DNA of 64,000 nt from JAGNHS01 sp964609695 (lineage in GTDB: Bacteria > Bdellovibrionota > UBA2428), in the NCBI GenBank assembly GCA_964609695.1, contig CAZSSP010000009.1:1-64000 (forward strand). Reading direction: 5' to 3'. The first letter of the stretch is position 1, and each line of letters opens with the position of its first letter. Shown in pieces: positions 51,174 to 60,799 of this stretch. The notes below the pieces were generated by a model that worked only from the letters and a program-made list of their open reading frames with translations, was not told the DNA's origin and ran no database searches. The position numbers were made by a program, and so were the translations under genes.

Positions 51174-52169
51174 ATGAAAACACCTCCTCTAGCCACGACA
51201 TGGAGAGACCCTAATGGAGAGTATCTTCCTGTGTCTCTTGAAAGCATTTCTACAGGCGCGCTTCACGACGTCGATGTATTCACTCGGGTTGGAGATCAAT
51301 TTTTTATTATAAAACCTAAAAATTCTAATTTTGATTTAGAACTCGTTAAAAAACTACGCGATACAACTCCCTTTCTCTACATAAAAACTTTGGACAGAGA
51401 AAAATATTTTAATAAATTTGAAGAAAACATTGGGAAAGTATTTCGCAATTCTAAAATTGATTTGAAACAAAAAGGAGCTCTACTCACAGATTGGACCGTT
51501 GAGCTTATAGACAGACTCTACAAAGATCCAGGACATCCCGTAGCGATGCAACAAGCTAAAGTTGCCGCTGATTACTATGTTCGATACATTTCGGATCACT
51601 CACAAGCCTTCCTTGAACTTGTTGAACTTAGAAATCACGATGAATACACTTATGCTCACTCTGTAGGAGTGGCCGCTTACAGCATCGCTTTAGCGATACA
51701 ATTTGGATATAAAGATAAAGAATTGAGCGCCATTGGTTTAGCCGGCCTTCTTCACGACATCGGCAAATGTATGATTGACCCCAATATTATCAACAAAAAG
51801 GGTCCCCTCAACAGTGCTGAGTGGAACCAAATGAAAAAACATCCTGAGTTTGGCGCAGAAATTCTTCGTCGACACAAAGGTCTCGACCCCATCATTGCAC
51901 TAGGTGCCGAATCTCACCATGAAACTCCCTCGGGAACAGGATACCCCAAAGGGGTTTTATCCTCTCAACTTGATCCCAAGATTTCATTCATTTCGATTGC
52001 TGATACTTTTTCAGCGCTCACTACGGCTCGAAGTTACTCACAAGCTAGAGACACAGTCAGTGCGTTGAAACTTATTAAAGAAAGCGTTCCCACAAAATTC
52101 GACAACAACACTTTTAAAAACTTTGTTGTCTTATTTTTGGATGAACAATCACAAAAGAAAATCGCATAA
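51174..52169 (+). CDS. HD-GYP domain cyclic-di-GMP phosphodiesterase
   Basis: 331 residues. The C-terminal half is an HD-GYP domain with YAHSVGVAAYSIALA, LLHDIGKCMID (HD at about 195), and the HHE-x-x-x-G-x-GYP motif (ESHHETPSGTGYPKGV, about 246-260). Such proteins hydrolyse c-di-GMP to pGpG or GMP with two or three irons. The N-terminal ~130 residues (LESISTGALHDVDVFTRVGDQFFIIKPK) are an uncharacterised domain often found in front of HD-GYP in predatory deltaproteobacteria. It ends at a shared terminator with hsp20. Confidence 0.92.
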   Translation: MKTPPLATTWRDPNGEYLPVSLESISTGALHDVDVFTRVGDQFFIIKPKNSNFDLELVKKLRDTTPFLYIKTLDREKYFNKFEENIGKVFRNSKIDLKQKGALLTDWTVELIDRLYKDPGHPVAMQQAKVAADYYVRYISDHSQAFLELVELRNHDEYTYAHSVGVAAYSIALAIQFGYKDKELSAIGLAGLLHDIGKCMIDPNIINKKGPLNSAEWNQMKKHPEFGAEILRRHKGLDPIIALGAESHHETPSGTGYPKGVLSSQLDPKISFISIADTFSALTTARSYSQARDTVSALKLIKESVPTKFDNNTFKNFVVLFLDEQSQKKIA

Positions 52170-52172
52170 AAA

Positions 52173-52220
52173 AATACCCAGACCATTTTTTTCTGGGGAA
52201 GAAAAAAACGGCCTGGGTTT
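52173..52220. terminator. Bidirectional terminator between HD-GYP and hsp20 genes
   Basis: An inverted repeat ACCCAG...TTTTTTT / AAAAAAA...CTGGGT (52176-52192 with 52202-52218), with A and T runs in both arms, between two convergent genes. It suits termination from both sides. Confidence 0.65.
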
Positions 52221-52242
52221 GAAATTTCTCAGAAAAAACTAA

Positions 52243-52683
52243 TTAGGCAATTTCATATTGGCGTGCTTTGGTCTTCTCAGATTTAGGCACTGTCACTTTT
52301 AACACTCCATTGTCATAGCGACATTGAATGGCATCTGAATTGACGGTGTCTCCCAATCTAAAGGCTCTAGAAAAGCGACCGAAAATTCTCTCGGAAACAT
52401 AATGATTCGCATCCTTTTGCTCTGTTTCAGACTTGCGCTCACCAGAGATCACAAGCAAGCCATCCTTGAATTCCACTTTAATGTCTTCTTTGCGAGTTCC
52501 GGGTATGTCTAACTCCAAAGAATAACGATCTTTTTCTTCATGAATATCGCAATTCGGAGAAAAAGCAGTCAATTCAGTGGCATTTCTTGTTGGGTTTAAA
52601 GATAGAAAATCGTCTAAAACCCTATCAAAACTTGTACCTCTAAAGTTGGCCCATGGTTTGAAAAAATCTAGTTCATGTCTCAT
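52243..52683 (-). CDS. Small heat shock protein Hsp20
   Basis: 146 residues with a short N-terminal arm and a complete alpha-crystallin domain (about 45-138): DIHEEKDRYSLELDIPGTRK, EDIKVEFKDGLLVISGER and DNGVLKVTVPK. The C-terminal I-x-I tail motif is not clear. Hsp20 is a cytoplasmic holdase that binds unfolded proteins. A good ribosome binding site (AAGGAG) is 8 bases before the ATG. The gene is convergent with the HD-GYP gene and 99 bases from prfB on the same strand. Confidence 0.93.
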   Translation of the reverse strand: MRHELDFFKPWANFRGTSFDRVLDDFLSLNPTRNATELTAFSPNCDIHEEKDRYSLELDIPGTRKEDIKVEFKDGLLVISGERKSETEQKDANHYVSERIFGRFSRAFRLGDTVNSDAIQCRYDNGVLKVTVPKSEKTKARQYEIA

Positions 52684-52782
52684 ATATCAATCTCCTTATA
52701 AATGTTTAAGTCCCCATATTGAGAGTGTGGGATTGATATTTTCAGAGTCAAGAGCCCCCTACTTTAGCGTAGGAAAGCTAAA

Positions 52783-53884
52783 TTATTGAGGATGCTCTGC
52801 ATGCATCATAAGATAGGCTTCTATAAAGGGCTGAATATCTCCATCTAAGACCTTATCCACGCTGCTACTCTCATATTTTGTGCGCACATCTTTAATTAAT
52901 TGATAAGGCTGCAAAACATAATTTCGAATTTGAGAACCCCAAGCAATATCCTTTTTTTCTGAATTCACTTTATCGAGTTCCGCTTGGCGCTTTTGCATTT
53001 CAAGTTCATAGAGTTTGGCTTTTAACATTTTCATAGCCCGTTCACGGTTTTGGATTTGTGAACGCTCCGCCTGACATTGCACCACAATTCCAGAGGGATT
53101 GTGTGTAATTCTCACGGCAGAATCTGTTTTATTCACGTGTTGTCCACCGGCCCCACCCGCGCGATAGGTGTCTATTCTCAAATCTTCTGTCTTAATATCG
53201 ATTTTAATATCTTCTTCCACTGAAGGGTAAACATAGACACTGGCAAAACTTGTGTGGCGGCGAGCATTGGCATCAAAAGGAGAAATTCTCACCAATCGAT
53301 GCACTCCAGATTCAGCCTTTAGAAATCCGTAAGCAAAAAGTCCTCGAACTTCGTAAGTCACCGATCGAAAACCTGCGCCATCCCCATCCGTAAAATCGAC
53401 CATCTCGCAATCAAAACCCCTCTGAGTTGCATAGCGAGTGTACATACGCGCTAAAATTCCAGTCCAATCACAAGCCTCAGTTCCACCCGCTCCGGAATGA
53501 ATTTCAATAAAGGCATCGGCTTTATCTTGTTCGCCCGATAACATTTTATTGAGCTCAAGCTTACGCAAGGATTCATCTAAAAAAACTAAACCTTCATCAA
53601 TTTCTTTTTGAGTGGAAGAATCAATTTCACCGCTTTCTTGAGAGAGTTCATATAAAACTGAAACATCTTCATAACGGCGTTGTGATTCTAAAAATGGATT
53701 TATTGTCGCTTCATGAGCGGCTTTTTCTTTTAATATATTTTTAGCTTTTAAAGTGTTGTCCCAGAATCCTGATTCGGCTTCTAGGTGTGAAATCTCTTCT
53801 ATACGACGTTGCTTGCCTTCAACGTCAAAGAGACCTCCTCAAGAGATCAAGTCTGCTTCCGATGTCTTGTAATTTTTCTTTCAT
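52783..53884 (-). CDS. prfB: Peptide chain release factor RF2 with programmed +1 frameshift
   Basis: The main frame ends at 52783 and carries the SPF codon-recognition motif (RISPFDANARR) and the GGQ motif (RAGGAGGQHVNKT). The 5' part is in another frame: ATG 53884 opens MKEKLQDIGSRLDLLRRSL, then TGA. The site reads AGGAGG-TCT-CTT-TGA-C (TGA at 53825-53827, AGGAGG at 53834-53839), the classical RF2 autoregulatory signal: a slippery CTT with an SD-like element 3 bases upstream. After a +1 shift the frame continues LDVEGKQRRIEEISHLEAES and reaches the main ORF, giving 366 residues. RF2 releases peptides at UGA and UAA. Its start overlaps ybeY. Confidence 0.97.
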
Positions 53885-54401
53885 AGCCCTTTTTGTATAT
53901 CACAGGGCTTAGCTTTTGTAACAAAAGCTCTTGGACCTCCATCATTCTTTGACTTTTCTTTTTAGAAACATCGACATGGTCCATACCGATCAGATGAAGA
54001 ATAGAGTGTAACCACACCCTCGCAAATTCTTCCCGAAAAGCACATCGATAACGCTTAGCATTTCTCTCCACATTGGATAGGGAAATAATCATATCCCCCA
54101 AGTATCCTTTTTCTTGCCCCTCTGGAGATTCCATAGCTGGAAAACTTAAAACATCAGTGCTTCTATTAAGTTGACGAAACTGTCTTTGATAAGCCCGCAT
54201 AGAATCTTCAGTACAAACTAATATTCCAAAATGAGTGAAGGAATATCCTAAAATCTTTTCAGCCGATTTCCATTCTTCAAGACGACAAAAATACAAGTGA
54301 AGAATTTTCAAACATCGTTGAAGCTCAATGATCTTTAAAGGCAAAGCTTTAATTATCGATGTGTTTTCAAATTCCCAATAGCACTTTAATGAACTTTTCA
54401 T
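53847..54401 (-). CDS. ybeY: Endoribonuclease YbeY (rRNA maturation factor)
   Basis: 184 residues with the zinc site in WLHSILHLIGMDHVD (about residue 132), corresponding to the H-G-x-L-H-L-x-G-y-D-H motif; the glycine is replaced by Ser (HSILHL), and the zinc histidines are kept. N-terminal STDVLSFPAMESPEG matches TDVLSFP. YbeY takes part in 16S rRNA 3' maturation and 70S quality control. The gene overlaps the PgpH-like gene by 4 bases and prfB by 38 bases. Confidence 0.93.
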   Translation of the reverse strand: MKSSLKCYWEFENTSIIKALPLKIIELQRCLKILHLYFCRLEEWKSAEKILGYSFTHFGILVCTEDSMRAYQRQFRQLNRSTDVLSFPAMESPEGQEKGYLGDMIISLSNVERNAKRYRCAFREEFARVWLHSILHLIGMDHVDVSKKKSQRMMEVQELLLQKLSPVIYKKGYERKITRHRKQT

Positions 54402-56764
54402 TTGATTGATTTAAGGTGTTTAGACGAGGCGTTTGTTTGCGGCAAGGATTTTTCCTGATCGGGGTATTCAATTCGCTGGTGATGAATGCTGAGTAAAATT
54501 CGCACAAAAGCTCGACTCACAAGATGAAGTGATTGAAGCGTGATTTCTGCATCCTCCAACAAACCCTCATCAAGTGCTTTACTCACAATTTTGACCACCA
54601 TCGCCTCAATTCGAGCTGGAGTCGGATCAACCAAAGATCTCGTAGCTGCTTCACATGAATCAGCGAGCGCCATAATAACAGCTTCCTTGGATTTTGGATT
54701 GGGTCCAGGATATCTAAAATCATCTTCATTAATTTCCTCAGGCTTCATGTCTGAATCTGGCTGAGCCGCCATTTGAAGTGCTTTATTATAGAAAAAACCC
54801 ACCAATGTTCGACCATGATGTTGCTCAATAAATTCTGTAATAGCCCTTCCCAATCCGTATCGATTGGCTAAATTCACGCCTTCTTTTACATGAGAAATAA
54901 TGATCTTCGCAGATAAATGAGGTTTGGTTTGATCATGAGGATTATATCCTGAAGTTTGATTCTCAACGAAGTAATCGGGTCGCACCATTTTACCAATGTC
55001 ATGATAATAAGCTCCCACCCGAGCCAATAAAGGATTGGCACCAATGGCTTCGCAAGCCGCTTCTGCAAGAGTTCCAACAATTATGGAATGATGATAAGTT
55101 CCGGGAGCTTTCAAAACTAAATCTCGCAAGAGAGGATTGTCCATTCTTGAAAGTTCAATAAGTTTTAACTCAGTCGTATAATCTAAAAAAGATTCAAAGA
55201 GCGGCGTGATCATTAACGTAAACGACGAAGAGAGTAAGCCCCCTAAGAAACCTCCACAAAATCCCCAAAAAAGATTTCGCAAAGTGCTCGCATTCCAAAC
55301 GTTAATGAATTTTACAATATCGGCATCCGCAGGAAGGCTTCCCCCCCACGAGAGAAGTAAAAGAACTGAGCAAATTCCAGCCAAAAAGGCTGTAGCAAAA
55401 CCCGCCCGATATAATTCTGCACGAGATTTGCAACTTTGAAGAAAGACCGTACCCCCCAAACAAACTGTTAACGAATAAAAACCATATAAAAAAGCTTTAT
55501 CCAATAAGACTGCAGAGCCTAATGAAAATAGAAATGAAAAAATCAACGAATGATAAGGCGTCAGCAAAAGTCTAATAATTAGAGCCGAAGTCGCCACAGG
55601 AATCATAAACAAAAAGAAAGGAGTTGGGATGCTTCTGAAACTATCGGCCAAGATTTCCATCTGAAAAATCACAGTTAATTTAAAGAACGCTAAAGACACA
55701 ATTAAAAGTACACCCGCAATCAGAATATCCTTATGCTTAGATAAAAAATCTGGAGAATATCTTCTCAGAAAGACAACAAAAGTTCCCAAAGCAAAAGACG
55801 CCAAGAGAGATTGCCAAAAAAGTTTGAGCCATTGGAAATCTGTATCTTGTCGCGACCTCAACGCTGTTAAAAGTTCTTCTGTATCTTTTGTGATGGTTTC
55901 GCCTTCGCGAACAACGACCTCACCTCGATAAAGTTTTTTTAGTAAAGGCCGCATTTTTTCAACAACGATTTTTCTTTTAGCTTCAGTTTCTTTGAGATTG
56001 ATAGAACTATTGGCCTTTATCAATCGCGCATGAAGGCCCGCGAGCAACACACGATTCGCGAAATTCATTCCCAGCCAGCGAGAAGCTAACTTGTCGGGAT
56101 CTCGAATAGACGATTGTACAAAATCTAATGTGACAAATTGTTTAGATATCTCTTCACTTTTGATAAAAGTGTTTTTACGAGTTTCCACATTAAAAACATC
56201 AGCACCATTTTCCAAAAGTGCTATGTCTTCCACTATTTTCATATTGATAAAGGGAGCCATCGATTGCAGTAATGAGCGCTCAAAGTTGGCATCAAAACGC
56301 ACTCCGAGCAACCATTTTAGATCGCTCTCATTGAGCTTGACGTAGTTTTGGAGTGTTTGAGCAAAACTCAAAACTCTGAGATTTTTTTTCTTATCTGGTA
56401 TCGCTCGACTCTCTCGTACGGCTAATCGCCAAAGTTGATTGAGCTCCATCAAAGATTTTGGATTAAAATCTAAAACGACAGGAACATGGTTGATGACTTT
56501 CTCACGTTCCCGAAGAGTGGAAGCTCGATCTATAATTTCCACTGTTTTTGGCACGCGCACATTGAAGGCAGCCACCTCACCCTCATGCCAAGTGGGCAGA
56601 GATTGAAATCGCGTGGTTCTTGTGACCATTAGAAGCAAAAGAAAAACGAGCACAAAGACAAAAGAAAAATCACCTAAATTTTGAGCAAAGGGAGACTCAA
56701 CAAAAGATCTCCAAAGTCGCTCCACCGGATGAGTGATAAGCTTAGGCCATGATTCCTTTTTCAC
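54398..56764 (-). CDS. pgpH: PgpH-type 7TM-HD phosphodiesterase (c-di-AMP hydrolase)
   Basis: 788 residues: a first membrane helix (FVFVLVFLLLLMVTRTT), a large extracellular 7TMR-HDED domain (about 55-300), seven membrane helices (about 310-520) and a cytoplasmic HD domain (about 555-735) with TYHHSIIVGTLAEAA, AYYHDIGKM and IEQHHGRTLVGFF. This is the architecture of PgpH/YqfF, which hydrolyses c-di-AMP. It overlaps ybeY by 4 bases; pgpH-ybeY is a common pairing. With cdaA-cdaR at 23-25 kb it completes a c-di-AMP turnover set in one window. Confidence 0.92.
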   Translation of the reverse strand: MKKESWPKLITHPVERLWRSFVESPFAQNLGDFSFVFVLVFLLLLMVTRTTRFQSLPTWHEGEVAAFNVRVPKTVEIIDRASTLREREKVINHVPVVLDFNPKSLMELNQLWRLAVRESRAIPDKKKNLRVLSFAQTLQNYVKLNESDLKWLLGVRFDANFERSLLQSMAPFINMKIVEDIALLENGADVFNVETRKNTFIKSEEISKQFVTLDFVQSSIRDPDKLASRWLGMNFANRVLLAGLHARLIKANSSINLKETEAKRKIVVEKMRPLLKKLYRGEVVVREGETITKDTEELLTALRSRQDTDFQWLKLFWQSLLASFALGTFVVFLRRYSPDFLSKHKDILIAGVLLIVSLAFFKLTVIFQMEILADSFRSIPTPFFLFMIPVATSALIIRLLLTPYHSLIFSFLFSLGSAVLLDKAFLYGFYSLTVCLGGTVFLQSCKSRAELYRAGFATAFLAGICSVLLLLSWGGSLPADADIVKFINVWNASTLRNLFWGFCGGFLGGLLSSSFTLMITPLFESFLDYTTELKLIELSRMDNPLLRDLVLKAPGTYHHSIIVGTLAEAACEAIGANPLLARVGAYYHDIGKMVRPDYFVENQTSGYNPHDQTKPHLSAKIIISHVKEGVNLANRYGLGRAITEFIEQHHGRTLVGFFYNKALQMAAQPDSDMKPEEINEDDFRYPGPNPKSKEAVIMALADSCEAATRSLVDPTPARIEAMVVKIVSKALDEGLLEDAEITLQSLHLVSRAFVRILLSIHHQRIEYPDQEKSLPQTNASSKHLKSIK

Positions 56765-56831
56765 AGCTATCTTATCGGCTTATTTAAAGTTAACAGTAGG
56801 AGCCTAGACTTGGCGCATTATCTCAATGAAA

Positions 56832-57944
56832 TTAAAGCCACAAACAGGCGTCGCCATATGAGAAAAATCTATAGTTTTTACTTTGTGCAAATTCATAAGA
56901 TTCCTTGACCAGTTTCCAAGACCCCGCAAAGCACGAAAGCAAAACTAATAAAGAGGATGCGGGTAAGTGAAAATTGGTAAAAAGTGCATCACAATAACGA
57001 AACTCAAAGCCGGGTTTAATAAAAATCTGCGTGCGTCCCAAATAATCTTGCGTGTCTAAATCCAAATTAAAAGATTCTGCCTTGGACTCCCCCAAAATGG
57101 GTAGCGATTCTAAGAGTCGTAGAGCGGTGGTGCCCACGCATAAAACAGCCGCTCGATTGTCTTTATTTTGAAAATTCTTTTTCAGCAGATCATAAGCCTG
57201 AGAAGCTATCGAAAAGGACTCCGAATGCAAATGGTTTTGATCGAGCACACTTTGCCTGAGGGGTTCAAAAGTTCCCAAGCCCACATGCAAACAAGTGTCT
57301 ACAAATTGAACCCCCTCTTGTTCAAGCTTTCTACACAATTCTTCGGTAAAATGAAGAGAGGCTGTTGGAGCCGCGGCCGATTTGGCTTCACTCATGCCCC
57401 GTGCCCATACGCTTTGATAGCGAGCAGAATCCACTTCTGAAATTCGAGTTTTTATATAGGGAGGTAGAGGCATTTCACCATGCCGCTCTAAAAATTTAAT
57501 AAGCTCTTCTCGATCACAATTAAATGAAACCGTATCGGAATCTAGAACACTAATTTGCAAAGAAGGTAGCCCCTCTATGTGAAGGCTCTCAGGAAATTTC
57601 ATTCGAGCACTTCTTTTGATGAGAGCTTTCCAAACTCGATTTTTGAATTCTTCAATTAGCACAATTTCATGCACTGAACCTGAAGCTCTACGCGCATAAA
57701 AGCGGGCCGGAAAAACTCGACTTCGATTTCGAACCCACAACGAATTCTTTAAAAATCGATTATCTTTCTGAAGAATTTCGGGAAGATCTCGAACCAATGC
57801 TTCCTCCCTTTGTGGAAGCCCCCCCATGGGATGGCGTCGAACAATGAGAAGTTTAGCAGAATCCCGAGGCTCTATCGGACGTTGTGCAATGAGCCTCTCG
57901 TCTAAATCAAAGTGGTAGTCTTCAACTTTTGAACCCAAATCCAT
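56832..57944 (-). CDS. queA: S-adenosylmethionine:tRNA ribosyltransferase-isomerase QueA
   Basis: 370 residues from ATG 57944 (a TTG at 57989 would add 15 residues without a better ribosome binding site). Motifs of QueA are all visible: VEDYHFDLDERLIAQRPIEP at the start, KSAAAPTASLHFTEEL, HVGLGTFEPLR (about residue 215), and the C-terminal TNFHLPASSLLVLLSCF and YRFFSYGDACLW. QueA forms epoxyqueuosine on tRNA in the cytoplasm. The divergent neighbour is an oligopeptide-binding protein gene. Confidence 0.95.
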   Translation of the reverse strand: MDLGSKVEDYHFDLDERLIAQRPIEPRDSAKLLIVRRHPMGGLPQREEALVRDLPEILQKDNRFLKNSLWVRNRSRVFPARFYARRASGSVHEIVLIEEFKNRVWKALIKRSARMKFPESLHIEGLPSLQISVLDSDTVSFNCDREELIKFLERHGEMPLPPYIKTRISEVDSARYQSVWARGMSEAKSAAAPTASLHFTEELCRKLEQEGVQFVDTCLHVGLGTFEPLRQSVLDQNHLHSESFSIASQAYDLLKKNFQNKDNRAAVLCVGTTALRLLESLPILGESKAESFNLDLDTQDYLGRTQIFIKPGFEFRYCDALFTNFHLPASSLLVLLSCFAGSWKLVKESYEFAQSKNYRFFSYGDACLWL

Positions 57945-58118
57945 ACACTGCAAAGCTTTAAACCCCAAGTTTTTAACACGCAAGGCCAAAAGTCTTTAAA
58001 GCCAGAAGAATTCACTAAGAAGTTTTTGACTTATTTAAGACTTTTCTCTTTAAAGGAGTCTGGAGACGTTGAGCCTTTTTATGTCTCCAAGCAACCTGAA
58101 GAAAGGCCTGTTCTTAAT

Positions 58119-59798
58119 ATGAAAAAAATTCTACTTTTAACGTTAACTCTCTTTTCCTTTGCCTGCACCAAAAAGCAAGTTCGCAGCCAAGCTGGAGGTA
58201 CTTTAAAAATTGGGGTCTCCCAAGAATTTGAAATTCTCAATCCAGTCATTTCTCAAATGGCAACGAGTAGCTACATTTTTACAATGGCTACTGGTGCCCT
58301 CACTACAATTGGTGAAGATTGGAAATGGCGCTGTGTTCTTTGCACCGAATTGCCCACTTTCGAAAATAAAATGGTTAAAAAACTTCCCGGCGGGAAACTC
58401 CTCGTCAATTGGGAAATTCTACCTAACGCTCAATGGGGCGATGGCACTCCCCTCACTGGAAACGATGTGAAGTTTTCATGGATGGTTGGACAACACCCTA
58501 ACGTTTCTGTTGGACAACGAGACACTTACTCTCGAGTGATTGCTCTAGAGGTTGACAAAGACAACCCTAAAAAGTTTTCAATGACATTCAAAGAATCTCG
58601 TTACGACTATTATCAATTGGGAACTTTTTACATTTTGCCTAAACATCTTGAAGAACCCATTTTTGAAAAAACCAAAAACCAAGCTGGATCCTACGAAAAG
58701 CAAACTCTTTACAACACCGATCCCGGCAACCCAGGACTCTATTTTGGACCCTACCTTGTGAAAGAAATCAAATTAGGTAGCCACATTGTTCTGGTGAAAA
58801 ATCCCAAATATTTTGGTGAAGCTCCTAAAATTAATCAAATTGTCGTCAAATACGTTGCCAACACTCAAGCGCTTGAAGCGAACCTACTCTCTGGTGAAAT
58901 CGACATGATTTCAGAGATGGGATTATTCTTTGACCAACTTTTGGGTCTTGAGAAGAAATTCCGCGACAATACAGAATTAGGCTCTAAATATCGCATCAGC
59001 CTCAAACAAGGCACTATTTATGAACACATCACTTTTAACTTTAAGGACCCTATCGTTAAAGATAAAAGAGTTCGTCAAGCACTTGCTTACGGTCTCGATA
59101 GAGAAAAAATGGTTAAAGCTCTCTTCGATGGTCGCCAAGAAGTTGCGCTTCACAACATTCACCCACTCGACCCCTATTACACTGACAATGTGAAAAGATA
59201 TTCTTACGACCTCAATAAAGCTCAACAGCTTCTCGAAGAAGCTGGCTGGAAAGTAAACCCATCCGATGGAATGAGATACAAAGATAAAAAGCCTTTAGAG
59301 CTCACTCTCATGACCACAGCACAAAATCAGCTACGCGAGAGAATTCAAGTTTATGTTCAAGCTGAATGGAAAAAATTGGGCGTTGAAGTGAAAATTAAAA
59401 ACGAACCCGCTCGAGTCTTTTTTGGTGAAACAGTTCGTAAAGGAACTTTCCCCAATTTAGCGATGTTTGCATGGGTTTCTAGCCCCGACAATCCTCCACA
59501 AAGCACTATGCACTCAAAAGAAATTCCAACTGCTAAAAATGGTTACTCAGGCCAAAACTCTGGTGGCTACGTGAACGCTGAAGCGGATGCTTTGCTCGAT
59601 AAAATTCCTCTTGAGTTTAATTTCGACAAAAGAAAACTCATGGTTCAACGCTTGCAAGAAATTTATGCTGAAGAGCTCCCTGCACTTCCGCTTAACCTTC
59701 GAGCAGATTTTGCTATCGTTCCATCAAAAATGACTGGATACGAAACCACAGGCCACCAATTCTACTCAACTCAATATGCATGGAGATGGAACTACTAA
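58119..59798 (+). CDS. Oligopeptide ABC transporter substrate-binding lipoprotein
   Basis: 559 residues from ATG 58119, with GAAAGG upstream. A lipobox (LLTLTLFSFACTKK) anchors it. The body is a type-2 solute-binding protein of the SBP_bac_5 family: GTLKIGVSQEFEILNPVIS, NWEILPNAQWGDGTPLTGND, VRQALAYGLDREKMVKALF and FFGETVRKGTF. It would present peptides or similar solutes to the two permeases that follow. An in-frame start at 58026 is longer by 31 residues but lacks a signal. Confidence 0.93.
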   Translation: MKKILLLTLTLFSFACTKKQVRSQAGGTLKIGVSQEFEILNPVISQMATSSYIFTMATGALTTIGEDWKWRCVLCTELPTFENKMVKKLPGGKLLVNWEILPNAQWGDGTPLTGNDVKFSWMVGQHPNVSVGQRDTYSRVIALEVDKDNPKKFSMTFKESRYDYYQLGTFYILPKHLEEPIFEKTKNQAGSYEKQTLYNTDPGNPGLYFGPYLVKEIKLGSHIVLVKNPKYFGEAPKINQIVVKYVANTQALEANLLSGEIDMISEMGLFFDQLLGLEKKFRDNTELGSKYRISLKQGTIYEHITFNFKDPIVKDKRVRQALAYGLDREKMVKALFDGRQEVALHNIHPLDPYYTDNVKRYSYDLNKAQQLLEEAGWKVNPSDGMRYKDKKPLELTLMTTAQNQLRERIQVYVQAEWKKLGVEVKIKNEPARVFFGETVRKGTFPNLAMFAWVSSPDNPPQSTMHSKEIPTAKNGYSGQNSGGYVNAEADALLDKIPLEFNFDKRKLMVQRLQEIYAEELPALPLNLRADFAIVPSKMTGYETTGHQFYSTQYAWRWNY

Positions 59799-59824
59799 GC
59801 ATTAGCTCTTAGTAATTTATTAAA

Positions 59825-60799
59825 ATGAGTTCTTTTATTATTAGGCGAATCTTACAAACGGTGGTGATGCTTTTCATCACCACTTTTGTAACCTATGTCA
59901 TGATGGGTCTCATGCCTGGAGACCCCCTCGACATTGCGTGCAATGCCAACCCCCATTGCAGCCCCGAAAACATCGCTCAAATGAAAAAGAATCTGGGTCT
60001 CGATAAACCCATCACAGAGCGATACTTCGTTTGGCTTAAGGCCTTCGTTCAAGGCGATATGGGTTATTCCAGAACCTACAGAAAACCTGTGACTGAAATT
60101 TTAGGTCCACGCCTTTGGAACAGCATGGTTTTAGGAACTCTAGCTTGTTTACTCTCACTTTTAATTGCATTACCGCTTGGAGTTATTGCCGGCAGTCGCT
60201 CGCAATCGTGGCTTGATTATTTAGTGAACTTTTTTTGTTTTCTAGGCATTTCTACGCCCAGTTTTTGGCTGGCGCTCATGTTTATATATATTTTCAGCGT
60301 TCATTTAGGTTGGTTTCCCGCGGGTGGTTCTCAAAGCATTGACCTCCCCCCGGATGCTAGCCAATGGGAAATTTTATCCGACCGAATCACCCACTTAGTA
60401 TTGCCCGTGAGCGCTCTAGCCCTTTTAACTGTAGCCTCTTGGTTGCGACAAACTCGCTCTGCAGTTCTACAAGAGTTGAGCCAAGATTATATTCGTACCG
60501 CGCGAGCAAAAGGACTCACCTGGGGTCGTAGCATATGGGTGCATGCCGTTCGCAATGCACTACTCCCTGTGGTCACAGTAGTCGCCTTAGGTTTTTCAAT
60601 TATATTTTCTGGTGCTGTAATAACTGAAACCGTATTTTCATTTAATGGAGTTGGAAAACTCATGTATGACTCCATCCTTGGAAACGATTTTAACGTGGCC
60701 ATGTGTGCTTTTGTTATTAGTTGCGTGGCCGTTTTACTTTGCAATTTAGCGGCCGATCTCATTTACGCTTTTCTTGATCCGAGGATCAAAGTTCAATGA
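59825..60799 (+). CDS. Oligopeptide ABC transporter permease (DppB/OppB type)
   Basis: 324 residues with six membrane helices and the ABC-permease EAA-type loop QDYIRTARAKGLTWGRSIWV (about residue 220-240). N-terminal MSSFIIRRILQTVVMLFITT and the GDPLDIAC, LGLDKPI and GDMGYSRTYRKPV segments are typical of OppB/DppB. It starts 27 bases after the binding-protein gene and overlaps the next permease by 4 bases. Confidence 0.95.
   Translation: MSSFIIRRILQTVVMLFITTFVTYVMMGLMPGDPLDIACNANPHCSPENIAQMKKNLGLDKPITERYFVWLKAFVQGDMGYSRTYRKPVTEILGPRLWNSMVLGTLACLLSLLIALPLGVIAGSRSQSWLDYLVNFFCFLGISTPSFWLALMFIYIFSVHLGWFPAGGSQSIDLPPDASQWEILSDRITHLVLPVSALALLTVASWLRQTRSAVLQELSQDYIRTARAKGLTWGRSIWVHAVRNALLPVVTVVALGFSIIFSGAVITETVFSFNGVGKLMYDSILGNDFNVAMCAFVISCVAVLLCNLAADLIYAFLDPRIKVQ

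Noticed and set aside
52783..53568. prfB as a 261-residue truncated gene
   Set aside because: The frame continues upstream through a canonical +1 frameshift site to an ATG at 53884, giving a full-length RF2.
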